This document shows, piece by piece, positions 16,916-24,984 of a stretch of DNA of 64,000 nt. Positions within the stretch are counted from its first letter, which is position 1. Every line of letters starts with the position of its first letter. A program made the position numbers and the translations under genes. The notes below the pieces were generated by a model. That model was given only the letters and a program-made list of their open reading frames with translations, was not told where the DNA came from and did not search any database. This stretch comes from Proteocatella sphenisci DSM 23131 (GTDB taxonomy: Bacteria > Bacillota > Clostridia > Peptostreptococcales > Filifactoraceae), in the NCBI RefSeq assembly GCF_000423525.1, contig NZ_AUID01000003.1:104675-168674 (forward strand). Direction: 5' to 3'.

Positions 16916-17694
16916 TGAACTGGAACAAAGCAAAAAACTACCTGATCATAGCCCTTGCTATTCTTAATATATTCCTTGTTATAAGCATCTTTAACCATAA
17001 CAACAACGTATCTATAGACAACATATATTTTTCAAAAAAATCAATGGCTGATTTTCAAACTATGCTTGACCGTAAAAATGTAAAGATTACTACGCAAATC
17101 CCTACAGATGTATACAATACGGGAACGGTAAACGTAGAATACCAGACTATTAATGCCTATGCCTACCCCCTTCTTTTTGAAGAGTACGATGGCAAAATCA
17201 ACGTGAATTCTCTCAAAAAATTAGTAATAAACAACAGCGACATTCTTATTGAAGATACGGTAAACGCAGAAAATTTTGCTAATAGATTTATTTCCAGATA
17301 TCTGAGTGACTACACATACGAACTACGAAACTATACTAAGGAAAATGGGATTATTACCTTTTTTTACAACCCTATATATGACGGTTTTGCCTATGAGGAA
17401 AGTGAACTTAGGTTTGTATTCTCTCCCGAAGGCATGAAAATAGTTATGATAGTAATGAGGCCGCTCGATGTGTCTGCTACAAGTACAAATGTCATAACCA
17501 GCGTAGAAGCCATACTCAAAGCCTTTCCTTCAATGAAGGAAAACACCGTTATAAGCAAAATAGATTTTATATACTATTTTGATACAGTTTTGGCAGAAGA
17601 TCTTTATAAGGTCAAGAATGCACGCGCATTCCCCTGCTGGAGGCTTATAACCTCAGACAATGAGTTGTTTTATGTACCTGCACTTGAAAATTAG
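16915..17694 (+). CDS. yycI: YycI-like two-component regulatory protein
   Basis: Protein of 259 residues with a single N-terminal membrane helix (YLIIALAILNIFLVISIF) and an extracellular domain, the topology of YycI. It starts MNWNKAKNYLIIALAILNIF, very like the MDWSKTKTIFI beginning of known YycI proteins. The ATG overlaps the yycH stop codon. The last part (RAFPCWRLITSDNELFYVPA) resembles the YycI C-terminus. Together with YycH it probably tunes WalK. It is the last gene of the cluster before a strong terminator; the walJ/yycJ and htrA genes seen in Bacilli are absent here. Confidence 0.8.
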   Translation: MNWNKAKNYLIIALAILNIFLVISIFNHNNNVSIDNIYFSKKSMADFQTMLDRKNVKITTQIPTDVYNTGTVNVEYQTINAYAYPLLFEEYDGKINVNSLKKLVINNSDILIEDTVNAENFANRFISRYLSDYTYELRNYTKENGIITFFYNPIYDGFAYEESELRFVFSPEGMKIVMIVMRPLDVSATSTNVITSVEAILKAFPSMKENTVISKIDFIYYFDTVLAEDLYKVKNARAFPCWRLITSDNELFYVPALEN

Positions 17695-17730
17695 TGCAAT
17701 TAATAATGCTAAATTGGATTTAATATAATA

Positions 17731-17781
17731 AAAAAGCTCAGCCCAAAGGACATGTGTTTTCCTTCTCCGGGCTGAGTTTTT
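17731..17781. terminator. Bidirectional terminator between yycI and bioB
   Basis: GCTCAGCCC pairs with GGGCTGAG across a loop with an inner AAGGA/TCCTT stem. It is flanked by A-run and T-run, so it can end transcripts from either side. Confidence 0.85.
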
Positions 17782-17786
17782 GTTTT

Positions 17787-18660
17787 CTAAATTTTATAAC
17801 CAAGGCTTTTTACAAGCTCTCTATCACTCGCCGTTCCAAGACCTGCGGTAGTAAGCATATCGCCTATAATAGCTGCATTTGCACCTGAGCAAAAGCTTCG
17901 CTCACCTCTGTCTCTCAGGAGGCTACGTCCACCCGCAAGCCTTATCGCAGCGCCCGGAAGAATAAAGCGAAATATCGCTATAGTCCGTAGAATTTCTTCT
18001 TCGCTTAGGGGTAAATTATCTTCAAATGGAGTCCCCTTTATAGGATTAAGTATATTTACAGGTACAGATTTTATGTTCAGATTTCTAAGATCAAGCGCCA
18101 TATCTATCCTGTCTTTTATATCTTCTCCAAGCCCGATTATTCCTCCGCTGCACACTTCAAGTCCCACGCGCACCGCATCCTTTATGGTATTTATTTTATC
18201 ATCGTAAGTATGCGTAGTGCATATCTGAGGAAAGAATCTTCTGCTTGTTTCCAGGTTGTTGTGATACCGTTTTACTCCTGCGTTCTTTAGACTTATAAAA
18301 TCTTCGTATTCAAGCAATCCATGAGAGCTGCACAGATACAAGTCTGAATTTTCGCTAAGATTCTTATATATTTTACAAACTGCATCCAGATCCGAAGCAC
18401 TTAATTTTCGGCCAGAAGTTACAAGAGAATACCTTCTTATACCCTGTGATTCATTATGCTTTGCATCCTTTAATATATCCTCTTTTGACATCAGAGGATA
18501 TGAATCTGAGGAAGTCTCAAAATGCGAAGACTGAGAGCAGGTCTTCGAGCGGTCCATTGTAAAGCAAAAGCGCTTCTTGCATATTTATGAGGTGGCCACT
18601 GATTACCTTATCTTTAAGTGTATTTGCAAAGGTTTTGTTTCCTTGTCCGTTTATTTCCAT
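17787..18660 (-). pseudogene. bioB: Biotin synthase, broken by internal deletion and frame change
   Basis: BioB is a radical-SAM enzyme that inserts sulfur into dethiobiotin. The N-terminus starts at ATG 18660 (MEINGQGNKTFANTLKDKV and on to PLEDLL) with AAGGAAAGG upstream, overlapping the end of bioY. That frame stops at 18517. The rest of BioB continues in another frame from about 18545, beginning TCSQSSHFETS and running to 17787. About 35 residues between PLEDLL and the third cluster Cys are missing. The lost stretch includes the first two Cys of CxxxCxxC, so no SAM cluster can form. Downstream motifs such as GIIGLGE and YHNNLETS are intact, so the break looks recent, unless it is a sequence error. 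Confidence 0.85.
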
Positions 18661-19235
18661 GAACGCCTTTCCTTCCTTATTATCGGAACAAGTCTCGTTC
18701 CAAGGAACCCGCATATAATGCACGTAGTTATATCTCCAGGAAGAAAGACTACAAGCCCGTATGTGAGGACTGCTTTGGCTCCCATGGGGTTGTCCATAAT
18801 GAAGTTGCTTATCATGTATAAATAAGGTACCCCTGCAAGATATACTGCGCAAAGCCCCGCAAGGCTGGCCCCCACGATTTGAACAAATCCCGGTTTTTCA
18901 TATCTTTCGATTATTTTCCCTGTAATATAGGCCCCTGCTATAAATCCTAAAAGGTAGCCAAACGAAGGCTGAAATATATATCCTATCCCTCCGCCCTTTG
19001 TAAATACAGGCAGTCCTATGAGTCCAATAGCAACATATAAACCTGCCGATACAGCTCCCAGTCTGGACCCCAGAAGTATCCCTGCCAAAGTGGTAAACAT
19101 CAGCTGCATTGTAAAGGGTACGTATGGCACCGGAACTTTTATGAATGCTCCTATTGCAATAAGTGCTGCAAATAGCGAACACAGTATCATTTCTTTTGTA
19201 CTTATCCTGCTTTTTAGTCTTGCTGCCTTCTCCAA
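18651..19235 (-). CDS. bioY: Biotin ECF transporter substrate-binding component BioY
   Basis: Integral membrane S-component that binds biotin for an energy-coupling-factor transporter, 194 residues. Typical BioY features are VPVPYVPFTMQLMFTTLAG near residue 30 and GGIGYIFQPSFGYLLGF near 80, with about six helices. The start is TTG at 19233-19235 with AGGAGG six bases upstream. Its stop overlaps the start of the broken bioB by ten bases. A strong promoter overlapped by a 19-bp perfect inverted repeat, resembling a BirA operator, lies upstream. With bioB disrupted, this importer may be the cell's biotin source. Confidence 0.95.
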   Translation of the reverse strand: MEKAARLKSRISTKEMILCSLFAALIAIGAFIKVPVPYVPFTMQLMFTTLAGILLGSRLGAVSAGLYVAIGLIGLPVFTKGGGIGYIFQPSFGYLLGFIAGAYITGKIIERYEKPGFVQIVGASLAGLCAVYLAGVPYLYMISNFIMDNPMGAKAVLTYGLVVFLPGDITTCIICGFLGTRLVPIIRKERRSWK

Positions 19236-19290
19236 AATAAACCTCCTGAATTGTCATGTTTCTAAATGTTTTTCCTGATCATTTTTTCTC

Positions 19291-19319
19291 ATTATATAAC
19301 TAAAGAAAACTCATGTCAA
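19291..19319 (-). promoter_or_regulatory. Sigma-A promoter of bioY
   Basis: On the minus strand, TTGACA (19314-19319) and TATAAT (19291-19296) are 17 bases apart, a perfect consensus promoter. The -35 box lies inside one arm of the inverted repeat at 19307-19349. Confidence 0.85.
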
Positions 19320-19349
19320 CTAAAAATATATTTTAGTTGACATGAGTTT
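19307..19349. promoter_or_regulatory. BirA-like operator, perfect inverted repeat
   Basis: Arms 19307-19325 and 19331-19349 are perfect 19-bp complements with a five-base centre. The core is TGTCAACT-N13-AGTTGACA, which resembles the biotin repressor operator pattern TGTTAACC-N14/15-GGTTAACA in spacing and symmetry. It covers the bioY -35 box, a repressing position. Binding by BirA is inferred. Confidence 0.75.
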
Positions 19350-19385
19350 ATTATAGTGAAATCTCTTTGAAAAATATTTTGCATT

Positions 19386-20072
19386 CTATTTTTTTACAAT
19401 ATTAAAAATCTCATTGAGTGATTTTATTTCGTAGTTTGGAACTATTTCTGAGGCTTCTTCTCCAAATCGGTTTAGCCAGCACGTGTCTATTCCCACGTTA
19501 ATACCCCCAAGGATATCGGCACCTAGAGAGTCTCCTACTATAAGCGTCTTTTTCGGATCATACTCAGGAATCTCAGCTGTAACTGTTTCAAAGAATTCTC
19601 TCATGGGTTTTTGATATCCTATGTCATCTGAAACGAATATCTTGTCAAAATACCTGTTCATATTTGCATCCGAAAGCCTCTTGTACTGAGTACTTGAAAC
19701 TCCATTTGTAACGACGTACAGGAGGCATTTTGAGTGCAGATAGTCCAAGACTTCGCAAGCCCCGTCTACCTGCTCATGCTGCATATCAAGGTAACTGCGG
19801 TACTTTTGCTCCATCTGAACACCATCCACCTCAATTCCATATTTTTTGAACAGCATGGTAAACCTGTTGGTGAATATATAGTCCCTATCCGTATCTCCCT
19901 TTTCAAAATCACGCCAGAGCATTTTATTTATTTTCCTGTATTCACTTATTATGTGACTGTTTTGCGGTGCTCCAATTTCGCCAAGAAGGCTCTTTAGGGC
20001 TACTTCTTCTCCTCTTTTAAAATCAAGGATAGTATCATCTACATCAAACATTATCGTGTTATATTTTATCAT
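19386..20072 (-). CDS. HAD-family phosphatase, YjjG-like nucleotidase
   Basis: Haloacid dehalogenase superfamily hydrolase of 228 residues. Motif I is FDVDDTILDF (DxD nucleophile), motif II is VVTNGVSSTQ, and motif III/IV is YQKPMREFF and VGDSLGADILGG. The cap domain between about 20 and 95 and the overall length match YjjG/YfnB nucleotidases, which hydrolyse pyrimidine nucleoside monophosphates, including non-canonical ones. It begins four bases after the uppP stop on the same strand and so is probably co-transcribed. The ribosome site is weak (GCAGGTTAATAAT), suggesting coupling to uppP translation. Confidence 0.85.
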   Translation of the reverse strand: MIKYNTIMFDVDDTILDFKRGEEVALKSLLGEIGAPQNSHIISEYRKINKMLWRDFEKGDTDRDYIFTNRFTMLFKKYGIEVDGVQMEQKYRSYLDMQHEQVDGACEVLDYLHSKCLLYVVTNGVSSTQYKRLSDANMNRYFDKIFVSDDIGYQKPMREFFETVTAEIPEYDPKKTLIVGDSLGADILGGINVGIDTCWLNRFGEEASEIVPNYEIKSLNEIFNIVKK

Positions 20073-20076
20073 ATTA

Positions 20077-20919
20077 TTAACCTGCTATCATAAAGTATGC
20101 TATAACTGCTATACCTAAAACTATCCTGTAATACCCAAAAACCTTAAAATCATGTTTCTTTATATATCCCATGAGGAATTTTATGGCCAGTACTGAAACT
20201 GCAAAAGCTGTCACCATTCCTGTAGCAAGTATTATTGTTTCTGATTGCGTAAATACCAGTCCAAATTTAAGTAGCTTGAGCAGGCTGGCCCCAAGCATTA
20301 CGGGTATGGCAAGAAAGAACGTAAATTCTGCTGCTACGGTCCTTGAAACACCTATGAGTATGGCCCCTACGATAGTCGCTCCAGAACGTGAGGTTCCTGG
20401 TATTAGTGCCAGCACCTGAAAAATACCTATTATGACCGCTACTTCATATGTTATCTGAGCAATTGAATTTATCCTTGGCTGTTTTCCTTTGTTTTTTGTC
20501 TCAATTACAATAAAGAGCACTCCATAAATAATCAGTGTTACTGCTACGGTCTGGTAATTATAAAACATTGCATCTATCTTATCATCAAATGGAATTCCTA
20601 TAAGCGCTGCCGGGAGAACTGCGATTATTACTTTGAACCACATTATCATGGTATCTTTGTCAAGGACAATCCTGGCCTTGGAGTCTGCGATTTTTTCTTT
20701 TTTAAATGGAAAAAGTTTATTCCAGTATAGGACTATGACTGCGAATATGGCTCCAAGCTGTATTACTACAAAAAACATCTCTTTGAAGGCATCTGAAACA
20801 TTTAGCCTTACAAATTCATCCACAAGTATCATATGGCCTGTACTGCTTATTGGTAGCCATTCGGTCAGACCTTCTACTACCCCCAAAAGTATTACCTTAA
20901 GTATTTCAATAAAATCCAT
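20077..20919 (-). CDS. uppP: Undecaprenyl-diphosphatase UppP/BacA
   Basis: Membrane phosphatase that recycles undecaprenyl pyrophosphate to the monophosphate carrier used for peptidoglycan synthesis, 280 residues and about eight helices. The two signature stretches are [17 protein letters not shown] near residue 16 and [13 protein letters not shown] near 168, carrying the catalytic Glu, Ser and Arg. Over-production gives bacitracin resistance in other bacteria. AAGGAG lies upstream of the ATG. It is followed at once by the HAD hydrolase gene. Confidence 0.96.
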   Translation of the reverse strand: MDFIEILKVILLGVVEGLTEWLPISSTGHMILVDEFVRLNVSDAFKEMFFVVIQLGAIFAVIVLYWNKLFPFKKEKIADSKARIVLDKDTMIMWFKVIIAVLPAALIGIPFDDKIDAMFYNYQTVAVTLIIYGVLFIVIETKNKGKQPRINSIAQITYEVAVIIGIFQVLALIPGTSRSGATIVGAILIGVSRTVAAEFTFFLAIPVMLGASLLKLLKFGLVFTQSETIILATGMVTAFAVSVLAIKFLMGYIKKHDFKVFGYYRIVLGIAVIAYFMIAG

Positions 20920-21117
20920 CTTTTATCTCCTTCATCCAATGTATATTCCAAACAAATAATTATAGCATATACACTGTTTTTTGTGAACCATTATAGACTA
21001 AATCTATTGATAGTATGGGATTTTTCTATTAGACACTTTTAAATGCGTACGATAAAATAAAATTTGGTACAGATATTTATTCATGCTAAACTATATATAT
21101 TAAGGAGATTATAAATC

Positions 21118-22071
21118 ATGAAAAAGAAATTAATATTTAAAGCTCTAATCACTATTCTTTTGTTAATGCTTGTATTTACAGGTTGTACATCTAATGATAG
21201 CGGGGAAGTTTCTCCCGAAGGTGAAACAGATACTGTTTCTGATGTTTTTGTAGGAGATAAAATTGTAGATATTGAGTATGTAAAAGCAAATATGAACAAT
21301 GATAATTTTATGGCTATTGATGCCAGAGGCCCTGAAGCCATAACAAAATCAGGTTCTCTTGAAAACGCCACCGGTGTCATATGGCAACAACTTTCAACAG
21401 TTGCAGATGGAAAATCAGGAGACGCTAACTGGGGAGTTGTCCTTGATAAGGAAAGATTGTCCTCTGCACTTTCTGAAATCGGAATTACAAGAGATAAGGA
21501 TATTGTAGTATTTGCAGATACTCAAAAAGGCTGGGGAGATGATGGAAGAATTCTTTGGACACTTACTCTTGCAGGATATGATAATGTCAAAATCCTTGAT
21601 GGTGGTATATTAGCTATTGAAAATGCAGGGCTTAATACTTCAAAAGAACCTGCCCCTTATGTACCTGCTCAAGTAACTATAGACAATATGGATTTGACTT
21701 CTAGCATTGATACTGATGAACTTGAATCTCTAATAGCTGATGACTCAGTTAAGATAATTGATACAAGAGATATTTCTGAATATGACGGTGCTGCAAATTA
21801 TGGTGAAAATGCAGGTGGCCATATTCCAGGATCTATAAGCATAAACTTTTTGGAACTAGTAAAAGAAGACGGTACTCTTAAATCTAATGCTGATATAGAT
21901 GCTATAATGAGCGCCAATGGTATAGCAAAAGATGATTCAATAGTGACATATTGTACTGCAGGAATAAGATCTGCCTATATGCAGCAAATCCTTGAGATGA
22001 ACGGGTACACAAATGTAAGAAATTACGATGAATCTTATTACAGATGGTCTGAAATCAACGAGGTTGAATAG
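21118..22071 (+). CDS. Tandem-rhodanese lipoprotein (sulfurtransferase)
   Basis: Exported thiosulfate-sulfurtransferase-like protein of 317 residues. It begins with a signal peptide and lipobox (MLVFTGC), so it is probably lipid-anchored on the outer face of the membrane. Two rhodanese domains follow. The first (about 45-175) has VVFADTQKGWGDDGR where the catalytic Cys loop should be, so it looks inactive. The second (about 190-317) keeps the active loop CTAGIRSAY. That is the usual pattern in tandem rhodaneses. AAGGAG precedes the ATG and a strong terminator follows. The sulfur donor is unknown. Confidence 0.92.
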   Translation: MKKKLIFKALITILLLMLVFTGCTSNDSGEVSPEGETDTVSDVFVGDKIVDIEYVKANMNNDNFMAIDARGPEAITKSGSLENATGVIWQQLSTVADGKSGDANWGVVLDKERLSSALSEIGITRDKDIVVFADTQKGWGDDGRILWTLTLAGYDNVKILDGGILAIENAGLNTSKEPAPYVPAQVTIDNMDLTSSIDTDELESLIADDSVKIIDTRDISEYDGAANYGENAGGHIPGSISINFLELVKEDGTLKSNADIDAIMSANGIAKDDSIVTYCTAGIRSAYMQQILEMNGYTNVRNYDESYYRWSEINEVE

Positions 22072-22092
22072 TTGTCTTTTTTTAAACTGATA

Positions 22093-22129
22093 AAACAGGC
22101 TATTGGAAAATTTCCGATAGCCTGTTTTT
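22093..22129. terminator. Terminator after rhodanese lipoprotein
   Basis: AAACAGGCTAT-rich left arm pairs with ATAGCCTGTTT, with TGGAAA and TTTCCG extending the stem, followed by a T-run. It lies between convergent genes. Confidence 0.85.
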
Positions 22130-22135
22130 AAAAGT

Positions 22136-22384
22136 CTAAAACTTTAATTTTTTGGAGCATTTTCTTACTGCTTTTTCGTATTTATCCGGTGCAAATACTT
22201 TGCAAAGCGTGTATATCCATGTGGTCCCAAAGATCCCCCACAGCATGCCTTGTTTTTTTCTAAAGAATCTGAAGAAGTGAACACCTGTGATTATCCCAAG
22301 AGTGAAAACGCATATCTTGAAAAATGCAAAATCCATTACATCAAATCGCTTTACGCCCTTCATTCCTCTGTCTATAATTTTCAT
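22136..22384 (-). CDS. Small membrane protein, unknown function
   Basis: Short protein of 82 residues. The start at 22384 is preferred because AAGGAGGT lies seven bases upstream; an ATG two codons earlier is too close. One or two hydrophobic stretches (FAFFKICVFTLGIITGVHFF, and MLWGIFGTTWIYTLCKVFA) suggest a hairpin in the membrane, and the C-terminus is basic (KYEKAVRKCSKKLKF). I do not recognise a family with confidence. The strong ribosome site and the terminator just beyond its stop argue that it is real. It is divergent from the folT transcription unit. Confidence 0.65.
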   Translation of the reverse strand: MKIIDRGMKGVKRFDVMDFAFFKICVFTLGIITGVHFFRFFRKKQGMLWGIFGTTWIYTLCKVFAPDKYEKAVRKCSKKLKF

Positions 22385-22515
22385 AACCATACCTCCTTAT
22401 ACCTAACAAATACCCAATCGATACAAAAAGAAAACGTTACAACATTTTTATGAGTAAATTATACCACATAGTTCCGAATATTTGGAAATATTTTGTTAAA
22501 CTTTATTGCTTTTTA

Positions 22516-22545
22516 TTGCAATATCACTCCTTGTTAGTCTATAAT
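22516..22545 (+). promoter_or_regulatory. Sigma-A promoter of folT-fhs
   Basis: TTGCAA (22516-22521) and TATAAT (22540-22545) are 18 bases apart, placing the RNA start at about 22552, the first base of the THF riboswitch. Confidence 0.75.
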
Positions 22546-22552
22546 GAAATTG

Positions 22553-22663
22553 TGCAGAGTAGGTATTATGCGTAAAGTGCTACAGAGATGGGAAGTTGCC
22601 TGTAGACGAAGGACATACTCAAATTTTAAGGGTTTTGTCTGCGATATTGTACCGCATCCGCTG
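22553..22663 (+). ncRNA. THF riboswitch
   Basis: The leader matches the tetrahydrofolate riboswitch (folT motif). GCAGAGTAGG at the 5' end, the internal GCGTAAAGTGCTACAGAGATGGGA and the 3' CCGCATCCGCTG fit the conserved core joined by a variable arm. The 3' stem runs into the ribosome site GAGGAGG of folT, so ligand binding should block translation initiation. The downstream genes, a folate transporter and a THF-using ligase, fit the ligand. Confidence 0.9.
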
Positions 22664-22673
22664 AGGAGGAAAA

Positions 22674-23195
22674 ATGAATAAAAAAAACAATACACAAAGT
22701 ATTGTATTTAGTGGGCTGCTTGTGGCTACAAGCATTATCTTTACGAGGTTTCTTGGTTTTATGGCTCTTGGAGGTGCTGTCAGGATAAGCTTTGGTGGAC
22801 TGCCTATAGCGCTTGCCGGCGCACTTATGGGTCCGTTTTGGGGCGCAATGACTGGACTGGTAGCTGATTTACTTGGCGCTACGTTGTTTCCACAGGGACC
22901 ATTTTTTCCAGGTTTTACGCTTACGGCCGCACTGTCTGGTCTAATACCGGGACTTGTGCTCTATGGGCGAAAGCCTTCAATAAGATTAATTGGTCTTTCG
23001 AGTATACTGAGCGCGGTTATCTGCTCTCTTATCCTCAACACTTTCTGGCTTACCATACTGCTTAAAAAAGGGTTTCTGGTACTTCTTCCTACAAGAATCG
23101 TATCTGCCCTTGCCATAGCATTCATTGAAGCCATACTGCTCAAGGTCTTGCTGTCTGCTTTCAAGGGACGTTTTGGAAAAACTGGAAGAGCTTGA
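22674..23195 (+). CDS. folT: Folate ECF transporter substrate-binding component FolT
   Basis: Integral membrane S-component for folate uptake by an ECF transporter, 173 residues with about six helices. Features include GFMALGGAVRISFGGLPIAL and GALMGPFWGAMTGLVADLLG, the second typical of S-components that dock the T-subunit. GAGGAGG precedes the ATG and is part of the expression platform of the THF riboswitch. The next gene, 35 bases on, is formate-THF ligase, so both are probably on one folate-controlled transcript. Confidence 0.93.
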   Translation: MNKKNNTQSIVFSGLLVATSIIFTRFLGFMALGGAVRISFGGLPIALAGALMGPFWGAMTGLVADLLGATLFPQGPFFPGFTLTAALSGLIPGLVLYGRKPSIRLIGLSSILSAVICSLILNTFWLTILLKKGFLVLLPTRIVSALAIAFIEAILLKVLLSAFKGRFGKTGRA

Positions 23196-23230
23196 TTTCT
23201 GGTATATTTTTGTGAATTTAGGAGGATATT

Positions 23231-24907
23231 ATGGAATTTAAATCTGATATTGAAATCGCACAAGAAGCGGTAGCTCTGGATATACGAAAGATAGCTGAAA
23301 AAATGGGACTAACTGAAGACGATCTGGAGCTTTATGGGAAATACAAGGCAAAACTTGACTACAACCTGCTTAAGCAACCGGGAGGCAAAAAAGCTAAGCT
23401 TATACTGACTACTGCCATAAACCCTACTCCCGCAGGAGAAGGTAAGACTACCACTACCATAGGACTTGCCGATGCTCTTTCGAAGCTTGGAAAAAATACT
23501 ATGGTTGCTCTGAGAGAACCTTCTCTTGGACCTGTTTTTGGAGTTAAAGGCGGAGCTGCCGGCGGCGGATATGCTCAGGTAATCCCCATGGAAGATATAA
23601 ATCTTCACTTCACAGGGGATTTCCACGCTATAGGTGCTGCAAACAACCTGCTTGCGGCCCTTATAGACAATCATATCCAGCAGGGCAATGCGCTTGATAT
23701 AGATACAAGAAGAATAACATGGAAACGCTGTATGGACATGAATGACAGACAGCTGAGATTTATTACTGACGGACTTGGAGGAAAAGCAAATGGAACTCCA
23801 AGAGAAGATGGTTTTGATATAACAGTGGCCTCAGAAGTTATGGCTGCATTTTGCCTTGCAAATGACATATCCGATCTCAGAGAAAGACTTGGGAAGATTA
23901 TAATTGGATACTCACGATCAGATAAACCTGTTACTGCCAGCGAATTAAATGCTAACGGTGCTATGGCGGCTCTGCTTAAGGATGCCCTTAAGCCTAATCT
24001 TGTACAGACACTCGAGGGAACTCCGGCTTTTGTTCACGGAGGACCTTTTGCCAACATAGCTCATGGCTGTAACTCCGTAATTGCAACAAAGATGGCCATG
24101 CATTTTGCAGATTATGTAGTTACTGAAGCTGGATTTGGAGCAGATCTTGGAGCTGAGAAATTCCTTGATATAAAGTGTCGCATGGCCGGAATCAAGCCTG
24201 ATGCCGTGGTAATAGTGGCGACAGTGAGAGCGCTTAAATATAACGGTGGTGTAAAAAAAGATGATCTTGGAACAGAAAATCTGGAGGCTCTTGAAAAGGG
24301 ACTTCCAAACCTGCTCAAGCATGTTGAGAATATAACTCAGGTATTCAAATTACCTGCAGTAGTTGCAATAAATCGTTTCCCTCTTGATACTGAGGCTGAA
24401 CTCGACCTTATAAGAAGCAGATGCAAGGACCTTGGCGTCAATGTAGCTCTTTCTGAGGTATGGTCAGGCGGTGGCGCAGGCGGAAAAGAACTGGCGCAAA
24501 ATGTGCTCGACCTGATTGAAAACGGAACAAAGGACTTTGAGTATGCATACGATCTCAAAATGAGTATAAAGGATAAAATAAATGCCATTGCAACTAAAAT
24601 ATACGGTGCAGATGGCGTAGATTTTCTTCCTCTTGCTCTCAAGCAGATACAAGAAATAGAAGACCTTGGTTTTTCAGATGTGCCAATATGTATGGCCAAG
24701 ACCCAGTATTCTTTGACTGATGATCAGACAAAACTTGGAAGACCTGTCGGTTTTAGAATAACTGTAAAAAATGTAAAAATCTCTGCAGGCGCAGGATTTG
24801 CGGTTGCTATGACAGGAGACATTATGACTATGCCAGGACTTCCTAAAGTTCCTGCTGCCAACAGGATCGACGTTGATGAAAACGGAAAGATCTCTGGACT
24901 GTTCTAA
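23231..24907 (+). CDS. fhs: Formate-tetrahydrofolate ligase
   Basis: ATP-dependent enzyme joining formate to tetrahydrofolate to make 10-formyl-THF, 558 residues, the normal length. The nucleotide-binding loop is [18 protein letters not shown] (about 65-82), and the family signatures [20 protein letters not shown] and [11 protein letters not shown] follow. AGGAGG precedes the ATG. The enzyme serves the methyl branch of the Wood-Ljungdahl pathway and purine or glycine metabolism in anaerobes. Transcription with folT under a THF riboswitch ties its level to folate supply. A strong terminator follows. Confidence 0.98.
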   Translation: MEFKSDIEIAQEAVALDIRKIAEKMGLTEDDLELYGKYKAKLDYNLLKQPGGKKAKLILTTAINPTPAGEGKTTTTIGLADALSKLGKNTMVALREPSLGPVFGVKGGAAGGGYAQVIPMEDINLHFTGDFHAIGAANNLLAALIDNHIQQGNALDIDTRRITWKRCMDMNDRQLRFITDGLGGKANGTPREDGFDITVASEVMAAFCLANDISDLRERLGKIIIGYSRSDKPVTASELNANGAMAALLKDALKPNLVQTLEGTPAFVHGGPFANIAHGCNSVIATKMAMHFADYVVTEAGFGADLGAEKFLDIKCRMAGIKPDAVVIVATVRALKYNGGVKKDDLGTENLEALEKGLPNLLKHVENITQVFKLPAVVAINRFPLDTEAELDLIRSRCKDLGVNVALSEVWSGGGAGGKELAQNVLDLIENGTKDFEYAYDLKMSIKDKINAIATKIYGADGVDFLPLALKQIQEIEDLGFSDVPICMAKTQYSLTDDQTKLGRPVGFRITVKNVKISAGAGFAVAMTGDIMTMPGLPKVPAANRIDVDENGKISGLF

Positions 24908-24920
24908 AAATATATAAGAT

Positions 24921-24962
24921 AAAAAATCACTGGAGCTATATATGGCTCCAGTGATTTTTTTT
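24921..24962. terminator. Terminator after fhs
   Basis: AATCACTGGAGC pairs with GCTCCAGTGATT around a TATATATG loop, with A- and T-runs on the two sides. It can serve both fhs and the convergent chemoreceptor gene. Confidence 0.9.
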
Positions 24963-24984
24963 GTATATTTTATATTTTTGTATT

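Noticed and set aside
18517..18545. TGA ending the N-terminal bioB frame as a selenocysteine codon
   Set aside because: Reading through gives UDFLRF, which does not match BioB; the true continuation lies in another frame with residues missing, so this is a deletion with frame change.
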